Of a DNA stretch of 64,000 bases, positions 1-8,896 are shown in pieces. A program made the position numbers and the translations under genes. The stretch is from the NCBI GenBank assembly GCA_052400685.1, contig JBQTGJ010000006.1; one strand, 5' to 3'. The DNA comes from CAZHHH01 sp052400685 (GTDB lineage Bacteria; Bacteroidota; Bacteroidia; Bacteroidales; Marinilabiliaceae). The notes under the pieces are model-generated. The model did no database searches and was not told where the DNA came from. It saw only the letters and a program-made list of their open reading frames with translations. How positions within the stretch are numbered: the stretch's first letter is position 1; every line of letters begins with the position of its first letter.

Positions 1-3000
1 GATGAATAATCATTATATCCAACCAAACCACCTACATCAGAACTTCCTGAAACCGAGCCAATGGAATAACTATTATTGACTGATGAAGATAAATAATTAG
101 ATCCTACCAGGCCACCAGCATAAGTATCTCCGGAAACCGAACTGGTGGAATAACTATTATTGACTGATGATGATGAATAATTATATCCTACCAGGCCACC
201 AACATTATAATATCCGAAAACCGAGCCGGTGGAATAACTATTATTGACCTGTGATGTTGAAGAATTAAATCCTACCAAACCACCAACATAATAATATCCT
301 TGTATATAGACATTAGTAAGCCCTAAGTTATCAATGCTTGCACCACTGGCATAACCAAATAGTCCAACATAATAAGTTGATGAACGATTAATGGTTAGTC
401 CATCTATCGTATAACCTTGCCCATTGTAGTTTCCCGTAAACCTGGTTGTACTGTTACCAATGGGCGAAAAACCAGCTCCTTCGTTCCAATTTCGGGTATC
501 TGAAGCGTCAATATCAGCTGTTTGCTCAAAATAGTAGCTCTTATCCCATAATGAGGATGTTTCGGATAATGATTTTAAATCGTCCAGTGAAGTAATTTTA
601 AAAGGATCACTCACTGTTCCCTGACCACTTAAATCAGTTACCGTAATGGTATAATTATAAACAGCTTGCAATCCATCGCCATCACTTACCCTAATTTCGA
701 CTTCGTAATCGCCCAATACTGTTGGTGTCCAACTAAGAATACTATCCTGCATAACTAACATTCCATCAGGTGATTTTAGCAACTCCAGGGTCACGACAGG
801 ATTATCCATGGTTACCACTTGTATGGTATCGAGATATTCGACATTTACTTTGGCTGTCTTTTTAAAAACAGGTAAAATAACAGGCGCATCTGCCACATTA
901 ATCAAGCGTGGAAAAGAAATCCCCTCAGTAATTTCCCAATTATTTTCAAAATCCCAACCGGTAAAACGACTGCTTTGCTTCATTTGGGCCGTGGTGAGTG
1001 CCGTTACTGTTTGACTGTCAATCTCATCGTAACCCAAACCGGAAGATTGACCACTTGTCTCGCTATTGTAATAACTATTGCTTATTGTTGATGAATAACT
1101 ATTATATCCAACCAAACCTCCGACATCAGAACTCCCTGAAGCCGAGCCTGTGGAATAACAATCATTTACTGATGATGAAAAAGAATTAGATCCGACCAGG
1201 CCTCCTGCATAATTGTCTCCGGAAACCGAACCGGTGGAATAACTATTATTTACCTGTGAGGATGAAGAATTATATCCTACCAGACCACCAACATTAGAAT
1301 ATCCGAAAACCGAGCCGGTGGAATAACAATCATTTACTGAGGATAAAGAATAATTATATCCGACCAAACCTCCGACAGAAGAAGATCCTTGTATATACAC
1401 ATTAGTAAGCCCTAAGCTATCAATGCTTGCACCACTGGCATAACCAAATAGGCCAACATAATAAGTTGATGAACGATTAATGATTAGTCCATCTATCGTA
1501 TAACCTTTCCCGTTGTAGTTTCCCGTAAACCTGGTTGTGCTGTTACCAATGGGAGAAAAGCCAGCTCCATCGTTCCAGGTACCGGTTTCTGAAGCGTCAA
1601 TATTGGCTGTTTGCTCAAAATAGAAGCTCTTATCCCATAATGATGATGTTTCGGATAACATTCTTAACTCGTCGAGCGACGTAATTTTAAAAGGATCACT
1701 CACTGTTCCCTGCCCACTTAAACTAGTTACCGTAATGGTATAATTAGAAATAGCATACAAGCCATCGCCATCGCTCACCATTATTTCGACTTCGTAATCG
1801 CCCGATGCCGTTGGTGTCCAACTAACAATACTGTCCTGTATCAATGACATGCCATCAGGGTACTGTAGCAATTCAAAGGTAACGGCAGGGTTATCCATGA
1901 TTACCACTTGTATGGTATCGAGATATTCGACATCTACTTTGGCTATCTCTTTAAAAACAGGTAAAAGAACAGGCGCATCTGCCACATTAATCAAGCGTGG
2001 AAAAGAAATTCCCTCAGTAATTTCCCAATTATTTTCAAAATCCCAACCGGTAAAACGACTGCTTTGCTTCATTTGGGCCGTGGTGAGTGCCGTTACTGTT
2101 TGACTGTTACTCTCATCGTAACCCAAACCGGAAGATTGACCACTTGTCTCGCTATTGTAATAACTATCGCTTATTGTTGCTGAATAATTAGATCCTACCA
2201 AGCCACCTACACCATAACTGCCAGAAACCGAGCCAATGGAATAACTATTATTTACTAATGAATGAGAATCATTATATCCAACCAAACCACCAACATAATT
2301 ATAGCCCGAAACCGAGCAGGCGGAGTAACTATTATTGACCTGTGATGATGAAGAATTATATCCTATCAAACCACCAGCATAAGAACTCCCCGAAACAGAA
2401 CCCGTGGAGTAACTATTATTGACCTGTGATGTTGAAGAATTAAATCCTACCAAACCACCAACATAATAATATCCTTGTATATAGACATTAGTAAGCCCTA
2501 AGCTATCAATGCTTGCACCACTGGCATAACCAAATAGTCCAACATAATTAGTTGATGAACGATTAATGGTTAGTCCATCTATCGAATAACCATGCCCGTT
2601 GTAATTGCCGGTAAATTGAGTTGTCCTATTTCCTATGGGTGAAAAGCCAGCTCCATCGTCCCAATTACGGGTTTCTGAAGCGTCAATATCGGCTGTTTGC
2701 TCAAAATAGTAGCTCTCATCCCATAATGATGATGTTTCGGATAACATTCTTAACTCGTCGAGCGACGTAATTTTAAAAGGATGACTGACTGTTCCCTGTC
2801 CACTTAAACTAGTTACCGTAATGGTATAATTAGAAATAGCATACAAGCCATCGCCATCGCTCACCATTATTTCGACTTCGTAATCGCCCAATGCCGTTGG
2901 TGTCCAACTAACAATACTGTCCTGCATAACTAACATTCCATCAGGTGATTTTAGCAACTCCAGGGTCACGTCAGAATTATCCATGGTTACCACTTGTATG

Positions 3001-3965
3001 GTATCGAGATATTCGACATCTACTTTGGCTGTCTTTTTAAAAACAGGTAAAATAACAGGCGCATCTGCCACATCAATCAAGCGTGGAAAAGAAATCCCCT
3101 CAGTAATTTCCCAATTATTTTCAAAATCCCAACCGGTAAAACGACTGCTTTGTTTCATTTGGGCTATGGTAAGTGCCGTTACTGTTTGACTGTTATCATC
3201 TGAACCCAAACCAGAAGATTGACCACTTGTTTCGCTATTGTAATAACTATCGCTTATTGTTGCTGAATAATTAGATCCTACCAAGCCACCTACACCATAA
3301 CTGCCTAAAACCAAGCCAGTGGAATAACTAATATTTACCTGTGATGATGAAGAATTACGTCCTACCAACCCTCCAACAAGATCATCGCCCGAAACCGAGC
3401 AGGTGGAGTAACTATTATTTACCCGTGATGATGAATAATTAAGTCCTATCAATCCACCTACAGAAGAACTCCCCGAAACATACCCCGTGGAGTAACTATT
3501 ATTTACCTGTGATGATAAAAAATTACGTCCTACCAAACCACCAACATTATAATATCCTTGTATATAGACATTAGTAAGCCCTAAGCTATCAATGCTTGCA
3601 CCACTGGCATAACCAAATAGGCCAACATAATTAGTTGATGAACGATTAATAGTCAGTCCATCTATCGAATAACCATGCCCGTTGTAGTTTCCCGTAAACA
3701 TGGTTGTGCTGTTACCAATGGGCGAAAAACCAGCCCCATCGTCCCAGGTACTGGTTTCTGAAGCATCAATATTGGCTGTTTGCTCAAAATAACTATTCCA
3801 GGATGTCTGATTTTGAGATATCCAATACAAGTTTTCGAGAGAAATAATCTGGTAAGGATCGCTTTCGGTACCGCTGCCAGCAGAAGGTGCGGTGGCTGTT
3901 TGCGCCCATGCGCTTGCGCCGGTGATAAAGCACAGCCACAAAAAAAGTAAAAGTTTTTGGTTCAT
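1..3965 (-). CDS. Giant GLUG-repeat surface protein (5' part; runs off the window)
   Basis: The reading frame is open from the ATG at 3963-3965 to the window edge (about 1,321 codons), so the C-terminus lies outside. Residues 1-22 form a signal peptide ending ASAWAQ. The rest alternates blocks of GLUG motifs (GGLVGxNxSSSxVNNSYSTG, about 27 residues each, four to five per block) with an Ig-like module (PVILPVFKKTAKVDVEYLDT to YTITVT). One whole unit is about 360 residues; three full units and part of a fourth are visible. GLUG proteins are usually secreted adhesins or cell-wall-associated proteins of Bacteroidota and Firmicutes; the outer-membrane or secreted location here is inferred. The ATG follows the leader element at 3994-4055 by 28 nt. 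No anchor or type IX sorting domain can be judged because the 3' end is missing. Confidence 0.85.
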   Translation of the reverse strand, partial: MNQKLLLFLWLCFITGASAWAQTATAPSAGSGTESDPYQIISLENLYWISQNQTSWNSYFEQTANIDASETSTWDDGAGFSPIGNSTTMFTGNYNGHGYSIDGLTINRSSTNYVGLFGYASGASIDSLGLTNVYIQGYYNVGGLVGRNFLSSQVNNSYSTGYVSGSSSVGGLIGLNYSSSRVNNSYSTCSVSGDDLVGGLVGRNSSSSQVNISYSTGLVLGSYGVGGLVGSNYSATISDSYYNSETSGQSSGLGSDDNSQTVTALTIAQMKQSSRFTGWDFENNWEITEGISFPRLIDVADAPVILPVFKKTAKVDVEYLDTIQVVTMDNSDVTLELLKSPDGMLVMQDSIVSWTPTALGDYEVEIMVSDGDGLYAISNYTITVTSLSGQGTVSHPFKITSLDELRMLSETSSLWDESYYFEQTADIDASETRNWDDGAGFSPIGNRTTQFTGNYNGHGYSIDGLTINRSSTNYVGLFGYASGASIDSLGLTNVYIQGYYYVGGLVGFNSSTSQVNNSYSTGSVSGSSYAGGLIGYNSSSSQVNNSYSACSVSGYNYVGGLVGYNDSHSLVNNSYSIGSVSGSYGVGGLVGSNYSATISDSYYNSETSGQSSGLGYDESNSQTVTALTTAQMKQSSRFTGWDFENNWEITEGISFPRLINVADAPVLLPVFKEIAKVDVEYLDTIQVVIMDNPAVTFELLQYPDGMSLIQDSIVSWTPTASGDYEVEIMVSDGDGLYAISNYTITVTSLSGQGTVSDPFKITSLDELRMLSETSSLWDKSFYFEQTANIDASETGTWNDGAGFSPIGNSTTRFTGNYNGKGYTIDGLIINRSSTYYVGLFGYASGASIDSLGLTNVYIQGSSSVGGLVGYNYSLSSVNDCYSTGSVFGYSNVGGLVGYNSSSSQVNNSYSTGSVSGDNYAGGLVGSNSFSSSVNDCYSTGSASGSSDVGGLVGYNSYSSTISNSYYNSETSGQSSGLGYDEIDSQTVTALTTAQMKQSSRFTGWDFENNWEITEGISFPRLINVADAPVILPVFKKTAKVNVEYLDTIQVVTMDNPVVTLELLKSPDGMLVMQDSILSWTPTVLGDYEVEIRVSDGDGLQAVYNYTITVTDLSGQGTVSDPFKITSLDDLKSLSETSSLWDKSYYFEQTADIDASDTRNWNEGAGFSPIGNSTTRFTGNYNGQGYTIDGLTINRSSTYYVGLFGYASGASIDNLGLTNVYIQGYYYVGGLVGFNSSTSQVNNSYSTGSVFGYYNVGGLVGYNYSSSSVNNSYSTSSVSGDTYAGGLVGSNYLSSSVNNSYSIGSVSGSSDVGGLVGYNDYS
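604..3856 (-). repeat. Three ~1.08 kb tandem coding modules in the GLUG gene
   Basis: The junction spelling AAAAGGAT (start of the linker encoding SGQGTVSDPFKITSLD) recurs at 604, 1693, 2779 and, diverged, at 3856, giving periods of 1089, 1086 and 1077 bp. All are multiples of three. Parts of the units, such as the stretch encoding GASATLIKRGKEIP read on the other strand, are almost identical, so the units arose by recent duplication or are kept alike by gene conversion. Inside each unit are shorter ~81 bp GLUG repeats. Confidence 0.9.
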
Positions 3966-3993
3966 GAGTTAAGATATAAATTTGATTTGTCAG

Positions 3994-4055
3994 ATGAAAC
4001 TAACATAAAAAAATCATCACAATGTTTGAGATTTATTTTTTCATGATCATTTCAT
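3994..4055 (-). promoter_or_regulatory. Stem-loop leader element, copy L4 (GLUG gene)
   Basis: A 62 nt core lying 28 nt before the GLUG start codon. In the gene sense it opens ATGAAAT and closes GTTTCAT, which pair. Inside, CAT plus an A-run pairs with a T-run plus ATG, and TCTCA pairs with TGTGA apart from one mismatch. The sequence after the core (CTGACA) resembles the ATGGCA/CTGACC that follows the other copies. Promoter or RNA leader cannot be told apart here by sequence alone. Confidence 0.6.
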
Positions 4056-4345
4056 CTCAATAAAATAATTAATAGTCTTGCATAAACATTCGATAAAACG
4101 CAACAAAAATGGCCGTACCCTTCTCTGAAATTGAGTAATCGTATATGAGAAATATATCGCTATGGCCATTTCATCTATACTAAAATTGACAGAAAGCTTG
4201 ACTTATTGATGTAAACAGTAAACAGTAAACATATTACCAATTTATTTTTGAGTGACTAAATTCGTAAAAAAACGTAAAAAATCACAAAAAACATCTATAA
4301 TTTCTCAATTCGGCCACAAAAGACCGGATTTTTGGTGTTTTGATC
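4056..4345. other. AT-rich intergenic stretch, no gene seen
   Basis: Between the GLUG leader and the helicase stop codon. It holds an 8 bp inverted repeat AAATGGCC (4107-4114)/GGCCATTT (4164-4171) and a run of CAGTAAACAGTAAACA at 4213-4229 related to the CAGTGA-type repeats found at other gene ends. No coding region or clear terminator was recognised. Confidence 0.4.
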
Positions 4346-5659
4346 CTATTCTACAATAGTAACTCTGACTTTCTTCTTTTTAAGACGGGTATTGTCCACC
4401 AACTTTAGCAATTGATTTACTTTGCTCGCTTTCACTGCCACAAAAGCACAATCCTGTTTAAGTTCGATGGTTCCCAACTGATCGCTGCCGAGCTTTCCCT
4501 GTTTAAAAAAAAGACCTGCAATATCACCCTTCGAAATTTTATCCTTACGTCCACCAGAAACAAAAAGTGTTTGCCATTCAGAATCAGCAGGCCTCGGAGC
4601 ATTTTCCAACACTTCGATCTCAGCATCCTCAATAAAATCGGGTAACTTCTCCTTTTCCCATTTCAATACATAAGCGGTTCCATCACTGAACATACGAGCC
4701 GTACGGCCGTTTCGATGAGTAAATTCAGACCCCTTATGTGGCAGTTGATAATGAATAATGAATTTCAATTCCGGGATATCCAACCCACGGGCGGCCAGAT
4801 CGGTTGCCACAATCAATTGATATGTCCCGTTTCGGAATTTTATCAGTACCCGCTCCCGGTCTTTTTGTTCCATACCACCCGAGAAACAACCATGATTGAT
4901 CTTATGTCTGGTTAAGAAATCACTCACCTCCTGGATGGTTTCTTTAAAATTACAGAAGATAATTCCGGGATGATTACCAATATGACTCAAGGTTTTGACT
5001 AAGGTCTCTAACTTATTTTTTGATGGAGAAATAACGATCTTTATGGTTAACTGTCTTGTTTTCTCACTTAAAAAATTGATAATCTCAGGCTTATCCAATC
5101 CTACAAATTCAGGAATTTCAATGTTCTGGGTTGCTGATGTCAGTATTCGTTTTTTTAAATTAGGTAATCCGGTCACAATCTCAGTCATCTCCTTTTCGAA
5201 TCCGACTTCCAGCGACTTATCAAATTCATCGAGCACAATAGTCCTGATTTTCTCGGTCGAAAAACGTTCTCTACGCATGTGATCAGCAACACGTCCCGGC
5301 GTACCAATCAAAATGGCAGGACGATGCTTCAACTCCTCTTTATCTTTCGATCCGGATCTGCCACCATACACAGCATTGGCTTTATAACCTGTCCCCATTT
5401 CACGAATCACCTGTTCTATTTGAATCGCCAACTCACGCGACGGGACCAAAACAAGCGCCTGCACTTCGGGACATGCAGCGTCAAGTTGCGCAACAACAGG
5501 TAAAAGAAAAGCAAGCGTCTTACCTGTTCCAGTAGGAGAAAGCAAAACAACATCAGAATTGGAATTAATAGCCAACTGCGCTTCTTGCTGCATTGGATTA
5601 AGCTGCCCGATATTCAATTTTGCGAGAATATCCTTTTGATTCTTCTTTGTACTTGACAT
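4346..5659 (-). CDS. DEAD-box ATP-dependent RNA helicase, DbpA-like
   Basis: 437 residues from the ATG at 5657-5659; an upstream in-frame ATG adds only MYYICG and overlaps a possible -7 box (TACATTTG, 5671-5664 minus), so the inner start is preferred. Helicase motifs are in order: Q-motif region, SPTGTGKT (residues 41-48), VPSRELA, TPGR, DEFD in place of DEAD, SAT, IIFCNF, ATDLAARGLDI and HRNGRTAR. The last ~70 residues resemble the DbpA-type RNA-binding domain, which in E. coli DbpA recognises 23S rRNA helix 92. The likely role is RNA remodelling in ribosome assembly in the cytoplasm, inferred from the family. It is monocistronic as far as can be seen. Confidence 0.9.
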   Translation of the reverse strand: MSSTKKNQKDILAKLNIGQLNPMQQEAQLAINSNSDVVLLSPTGTGKTLAFLLPVVAQLDAACPEVQALVLVPSRELAIQIEQVIREMGTGYKANAVYGGRSGSKDKEELKHRPAILIGTPGRVADHMRRERFSTEKIRTIVLDEFDKSLEVGFEKEMTEIVTGLPNLKKRILTSATQNIEIPEFVGLDKPEIINFLSEKTRQLTIKIVISPSKNKLETLVKTLSHIGNHPGIIFCNFKETIQEVSDFLTRHKINHGCFSGGMEQKDRERVLIKFRNGTYQLIVATDLAARGLDIPELKFIIHYQLPHKGSEFTHRNGRTARMFSDGTAYVLKWEKEKLPDFIEDAEIEVLENAPRPADSEWQTLFVSGGRKDKISKGDIAGLFFKQGKLGSDQLGTIELKQDCAFVAVKASKVNQLLKLVDNTRLKKKKVRVTIVE

Positions 5660-5677
5660 GCCGCAAATGTAGTACAA

Positions 5678-6036
5678 TTTAAATTGGTTGAGTAATGAAT
5701 AAATTGTTGCTGAATCCTATAAAATCACGCCCCAAAAAAATCATAAATTACAATCAGACAAAATCATAAAGGACAAACAAGCAACTTTATATAACATAAA
5801 AAATAAACTAATTATAATCACAAAAAAACGTTCACCACTAAAAACATGACAATTGTCAACAAAACAGTGACGTTAATCAATCATTTAATAAACCTATCGG
5901 TATAAAAGCTATTTTTACGAACGTTTAGAACGAAAATATAAAACAGACTATTATCAACAACAACATTTAAGATGTTCAAAATGATTGTTGATCAACCCTA
6001 CCCTTAAACAATAATCATTTAAACGTCCCCTGACCA
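5678..6036. other. AT-rich intergenic stretch, no gene seen
   Basis: About 360 bp between the helicase start and the hairpin beside the BASS transporter gene. It is rich in A-runs with no open frame of note, no hairpin repeat of the families found elsewhere and no recognised motif. It must hold the helicase promoter. Confidence 0.4.
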
Positions 6037-6084
6037 GAAACCCCTGTCCCAGCGTTGTTCCCGTTTACAACCTACAGGGGTTTC
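6037..6084 (-). terminator. Long hairpin downstream of the BASS transporter gene
   Basis: GAAACCCCTGT (6037-6047) pairs perfectly with ACAGGGGTTTC (6074-6084); an inner GTTGT/ACAAC pairing extends it. It begins 6 nt after the transporter stop codon. It lacks a strong U-run on the minus strand, so it may stabilise the mRNA 3' end rather than terminate by itself. Confidence 0.5.
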
Positions 6085-6089
6085 TTCAT

Positions 6090-7109
6090 TTAATTACCTT
6101 TTTGCTTAGAGAATCGTTTCGCCAAAAAACCCACCACGACCAATTGCATCGCATGATATATCATTAATGGCAATAAAATCAACCCGGTACCGGCCACACC
6201 CGAAAAAAGAACGCCTGACATCACAGTTCCATGAATCAACGACTTCTTCGATCCGGAAAAAGAGGCCGTAATAGTATCCTCACGCGAAAACCGAAACCGA
6301 ACAGCCAGACGGCTGACGATAAAATAAACCGTAAAAAAAAGGGCTACCGTCCCCATAAAAACAAGCAGCAAGTCGCCCCATCCGGTATTGTCAAAATAAC
6401 CGGCCGTAAACGATTTACCAAACGACAAATAAACCACCAGTAAAATAACCGACTGATCAAAATTCTTTAAAAACGCCGCTCTATTCTGTGCCCAATGGCC
6501 CCAAAAACGATTCAGCAACAATCCGACAATAACAGGCATTAAAACCTGCGAAACCAGCTTTAAAAGAATCCCTGAAAGCGACCCGATGGAAAGCGGACCC
6601 GCACTTATAACCAACCCCATCAATAACGGAGTAATAAAAATACCTGCCAGACTCGATACAGTGGCGTTAAAAATAGCCCCCGGAACATTGCCCCTGGCGA
6701 TTGACACCATCACCACCGACGACGATACCGTAGACGGTAAGGTGGCCAAAAAAAAGAAGCCCAACCAAAGCAAATGGGAATCGCCATTGCCAAATGCCAG
6801 AAAAAATGGCAACACCAACAAAGGAAATAAAACAAAGGTTGAAAGCTGCACCAATAAATGCAACCGCCAGTTACCCAAATCCTGTCGTAGCTTGCGCGGA
6901 CTAAGCTTCAGACCGTAAAAAAAGAATATTAATGTAATACCAACATCGGCCACGTTATGCAGTGTAACGGGCCCGTCATAAACAGCAGGCCCGGGAAAAA
7001 CCCGGGCGATGAAGATCATTGCCAGCAAAGCCGGCACAAACTTATCAAACTTCAAAAATTTCACGCTACTCTCTTTAAATAAATCATTGTTTGTCGGGTT
7101 AAACGTCAC
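6090..7109 (-). CDS. Bile acid:sodium symporter (BASS/SBF-like) family transporter
   Basis: 339 residues with about ten hydrophobic segments and no signal peptide: an inner-membrane carrier. The order and signatures (GLKLSPRKL after the second helix, a GSKKSLIHGT loop late in the protein, and a closing KRFSKQKGN tail) match the SBF-like group that includes E. coli YfeH. Members are sodium-coupled importers of organic anions; the substrate cannot be told from sequence. The start MTFNPTNND fits family length. It is followed by a hairpin (6037-6084) and preceded by the AhpD-like gene 39 nt upstream on the same strand, so the two may be co-transcribed. Confidence 0.85.
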   Translation of the reverse strand: MTFNPTNNDLFKESSVKFLKFDKFVPALLAMIFIARVFPGPAVYDGPVTLHNVADVGITLIFFFYGLKLSPRKLRQDLGNWRLHLLVQLSTFVLFPLLVLPFFLAFGNGDSHLLWLGFFFLATLPSTVSSSVVMVSIARGNVPGAIFNATVSSLAGIFITPLLMGLVISAGPLSIGSLSGILLKLVSQVLMPVIVGLLLNRFWGHWAQNRAAFLKNFDQSVILLVVYLSFGKSFTAGYFDNTGWGDLLLVFMGTVALFFTVYFIVSRLAVRFRFSREDTITASFSGSKKSLIHGTVMSGVLFSGVAGTGLILLPLMIYHAMQLVVVGFLAKRFSKQKGN

Positions 7110-7148
7110 ACATAAAACGACTCTTTAATTCAAAATCAAATGATAACG

Positions 7149-7796
7149 CTATTCGTTTGTAGTACTTTCATCAAGCCGTACGTTCGAAAACCCCATAAGA
7201 ACTCGTAAAAAACCATGAATCAATGCAATCGGGAATAAAATAAATCCGGCTAGCTGCATCCCTAATTCATAAACCAACGAGCTGTCTTTATATGGATGCC
7301 CCTTCAGTCGTGATTGTAATGCGCTATAAGGAATTCCATAAATATTTCCCACAATCATTATTTGTGCAGCCGAAAGAATGATTTGAGCTTTTTCTTCACC
7401 GTATTCGGATATTATTGATTGATAAGCCTCTTTTTTTGGAAATCCACGCGATTCTGCAAAATGTTGAGCAAAAACAATTGCTTTGGCTTCTTCTTCTTTT
7501 ATAAATGTACCATCCCCACTTAAAAAGCTATTTATTTCTTCGTTGCTCATGCCTTGTTTCAATGCCATATAAGTATGGGCGTACGAGCAGGCAGCACATC
7601 CGTTCACTTCAGTCACAGCCAATTGCAATCGCTCAATAAAATGCTTGCTGATTAATTTCTTTTTACTGTTTCCAATCATCTTTGCCGCAGCACCCGGAAT
7701 CATAATAAGGGACCGGTACATTTCCCACAAACCAAATTTTCGTTTGTATTCAGTCCTTGAACTTATTACTTCCGGTATTTTTATGTCTTTTCTCAT
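7149..7796 (-). CDS. Carboxymuconolactone decarboxylase/AhpD-like family protein
   Basis: 215 residues. The core has the AhpD-type motif CAACSYAH (CxxCxxxH), the redox-active cysteine pair and histidine typical of alkylhydroperoxidase D-like proteins. A C-terminal extension has a hydrophobic segment (LAGFILFPIALIHGFLRVLMGF), so the protein may be membrane-attached. A peroxidase or thiol-oxidoreductase role is inferred from the motif. It lies upstream of the BASS transporter on the same strand with a 39 nt gap. The physiological substrate is unknown. Confidence 0.8.
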   Translation of the reverse strand: MRKDIKIPEVISSRTEYKRKFGLWEMYRSLIMIPGAAAKMIGNSKKKLISKHFIERLQLAVTEVNGCAACSYAHTYMALKQGMSNEEINSFLSGDGTFIKEEEAKAIVFAQHFAESRGFPKKEAYQSIISEYGEEKAQIILSAAQIMIVGNIYGIPYSALQSRLKGHPYKDSSLVYELGMQLAGFILFPIALIHGFLRVLMGFSNVRLDESTTNE

Positions 7797-7913
7797 TAAC
7801 GTTTTTTATCATTCACCTGACTATTAGCCGATACCAACACATACAATGTCAGCAAATCAGCATTGTTCCCGTACTAAAAAATGACACATGGGTTCACCTC
7901 TCCCGCCAAAATT

Positions 7914-8579
7914 TTATCTTAAATCAATAACCTCTACCCCGGGATGTTTAACGGGATCGAAATGAAAAACAGAATCTTCAACCGGCGTATTGACAACCAT
8001 CGACTTAACATCAATAATATAGTTATTACCATCTTTTCCAACCTGCTTAACACGAGTTATCTGCCGGTTATCGCGATTAAAATAAAGCTTGATGCGCGAG
8101 TAAGACTTATCGCGTTGACTGGGGAATAAATCAATAATATCCATCACTTTCCCATCAATGGTAGTCTCACCGTCGTAGATGTAATTAAATCCCTTTTCGT
8201 AGTTGGAAAACAGGCTTACCGGATTCAGCATCTCATCCTCCATCATCGAAGGATCGGTGATATTAACTTCATTGGCGTCAATCATGTGTAACCACATAGT
8301 TTTGCCATCAAAATAACTGTCGGTACCCATTATATTGACTTTATACTTATCACCTTTAAGAATGATAGATCCCTGATGTGTGTCCGTGACATCGGCCTGT
8401 TTATTTTCAAGGGTAAACAAAAAATCTGCTTTTATGCTTGAATAGCTTTTGGTTTTGCTGGCTACCTTATCTAAAATACTCTTGGCTTTGAGCACTTCTG
8501 GACTCTGTGCCGACGATACCGCAGTAATCATCAGGAAAATCAAGGCTGTTATAACATTTCTCATCATAAAAATATTCAA
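7914..8579 (-). CDS. lolA: LolA-family outer-membrane lipoprotein carrier
   Basis: 221 residues with a signal peptide (MNIFMMRNVITALIFLMITAVSSA), so periplasmic. The body follows the LolA pattern: an N-terminal helix with SYSSIKADFLFTLEN, GSIILKGDKYKVN, YFDGKTMWLH, a Met/Leu-rich region and IKLYFNRDNRQITRVKQ. LolA ferries lipoproteins from LolCDE to the outer membrane. It lies 315 bp downstream of ftsK on the same strand, the usual neighbourhood in Bacteroidota. A start at Met5 or Met6 is possible and would shorten the signal peptide. Confidence 0.85.
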   Translation of the reverse strand: MNIFMMRNVITALIFLMITAVSSAQSPEVLKAKSILDKVASKTKSYSSIKADFLFTLENKQADVTDTHQGSIILKGDKYKVNIMGTDSYFDGKTMWLHMIDANEVNITDPSMMEDEMLNPVSLFSNYEKGFNYIYDGETTIDGKVMDIIDLFPSQRDKSYSRIKLYFNRDNRQITRVKQVGKDGNNYIIDVKSMVVNTPVEDSVFHFDPVKHPGVEVIDLR

Positions 8580-8772
8580 ATTAATAATTGATAATTTCGT
8601 TTCATCGGCAATAGCAATAACTATACCATCAATTTTGTGCTAATCCATAAAGGCGAGAGTTTGAAACGGAAATTTCCTGAGGCGGAAAGCAACCCCAATA
8701 TCTCCTAAAATTCATGGCTCTCACATTAGAGCTGGGTTCTAATCATTTCTCTAAATTTTTACCGGACACCAA

Positions 8773-8896
8773 TGATTTTAAATATAAAGTTCAAATTCAA
8801 GGCTTGCGAAGTCATAAAAATCAAGGAGTTTACTTTTCGTAAATGACTGTTTTTATGACAAGCGTAACGCAGAAGTTGACTTTATAGACAAACACT
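8773..8896 (-). repeat. Long-hairpin 3' element, copy D1 (after ftsK)
   Basis: In the ftsK sense the element starts TGTTTGTCTATAAAGTCAA immediately at the stop codon and ends with the roughly complementary ..TTGAACTTTATATTT. Internal arms GTCATAAAAA/TTTTTATGAC and TTTAC/GTAAA are perfect, so it folds into one long hairpin with a GAAAA loop. The same element occurs at 11899-12022, 15248-15392 and 57403-57527. The far end of this copy is degraded. Confidence 0.75.
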
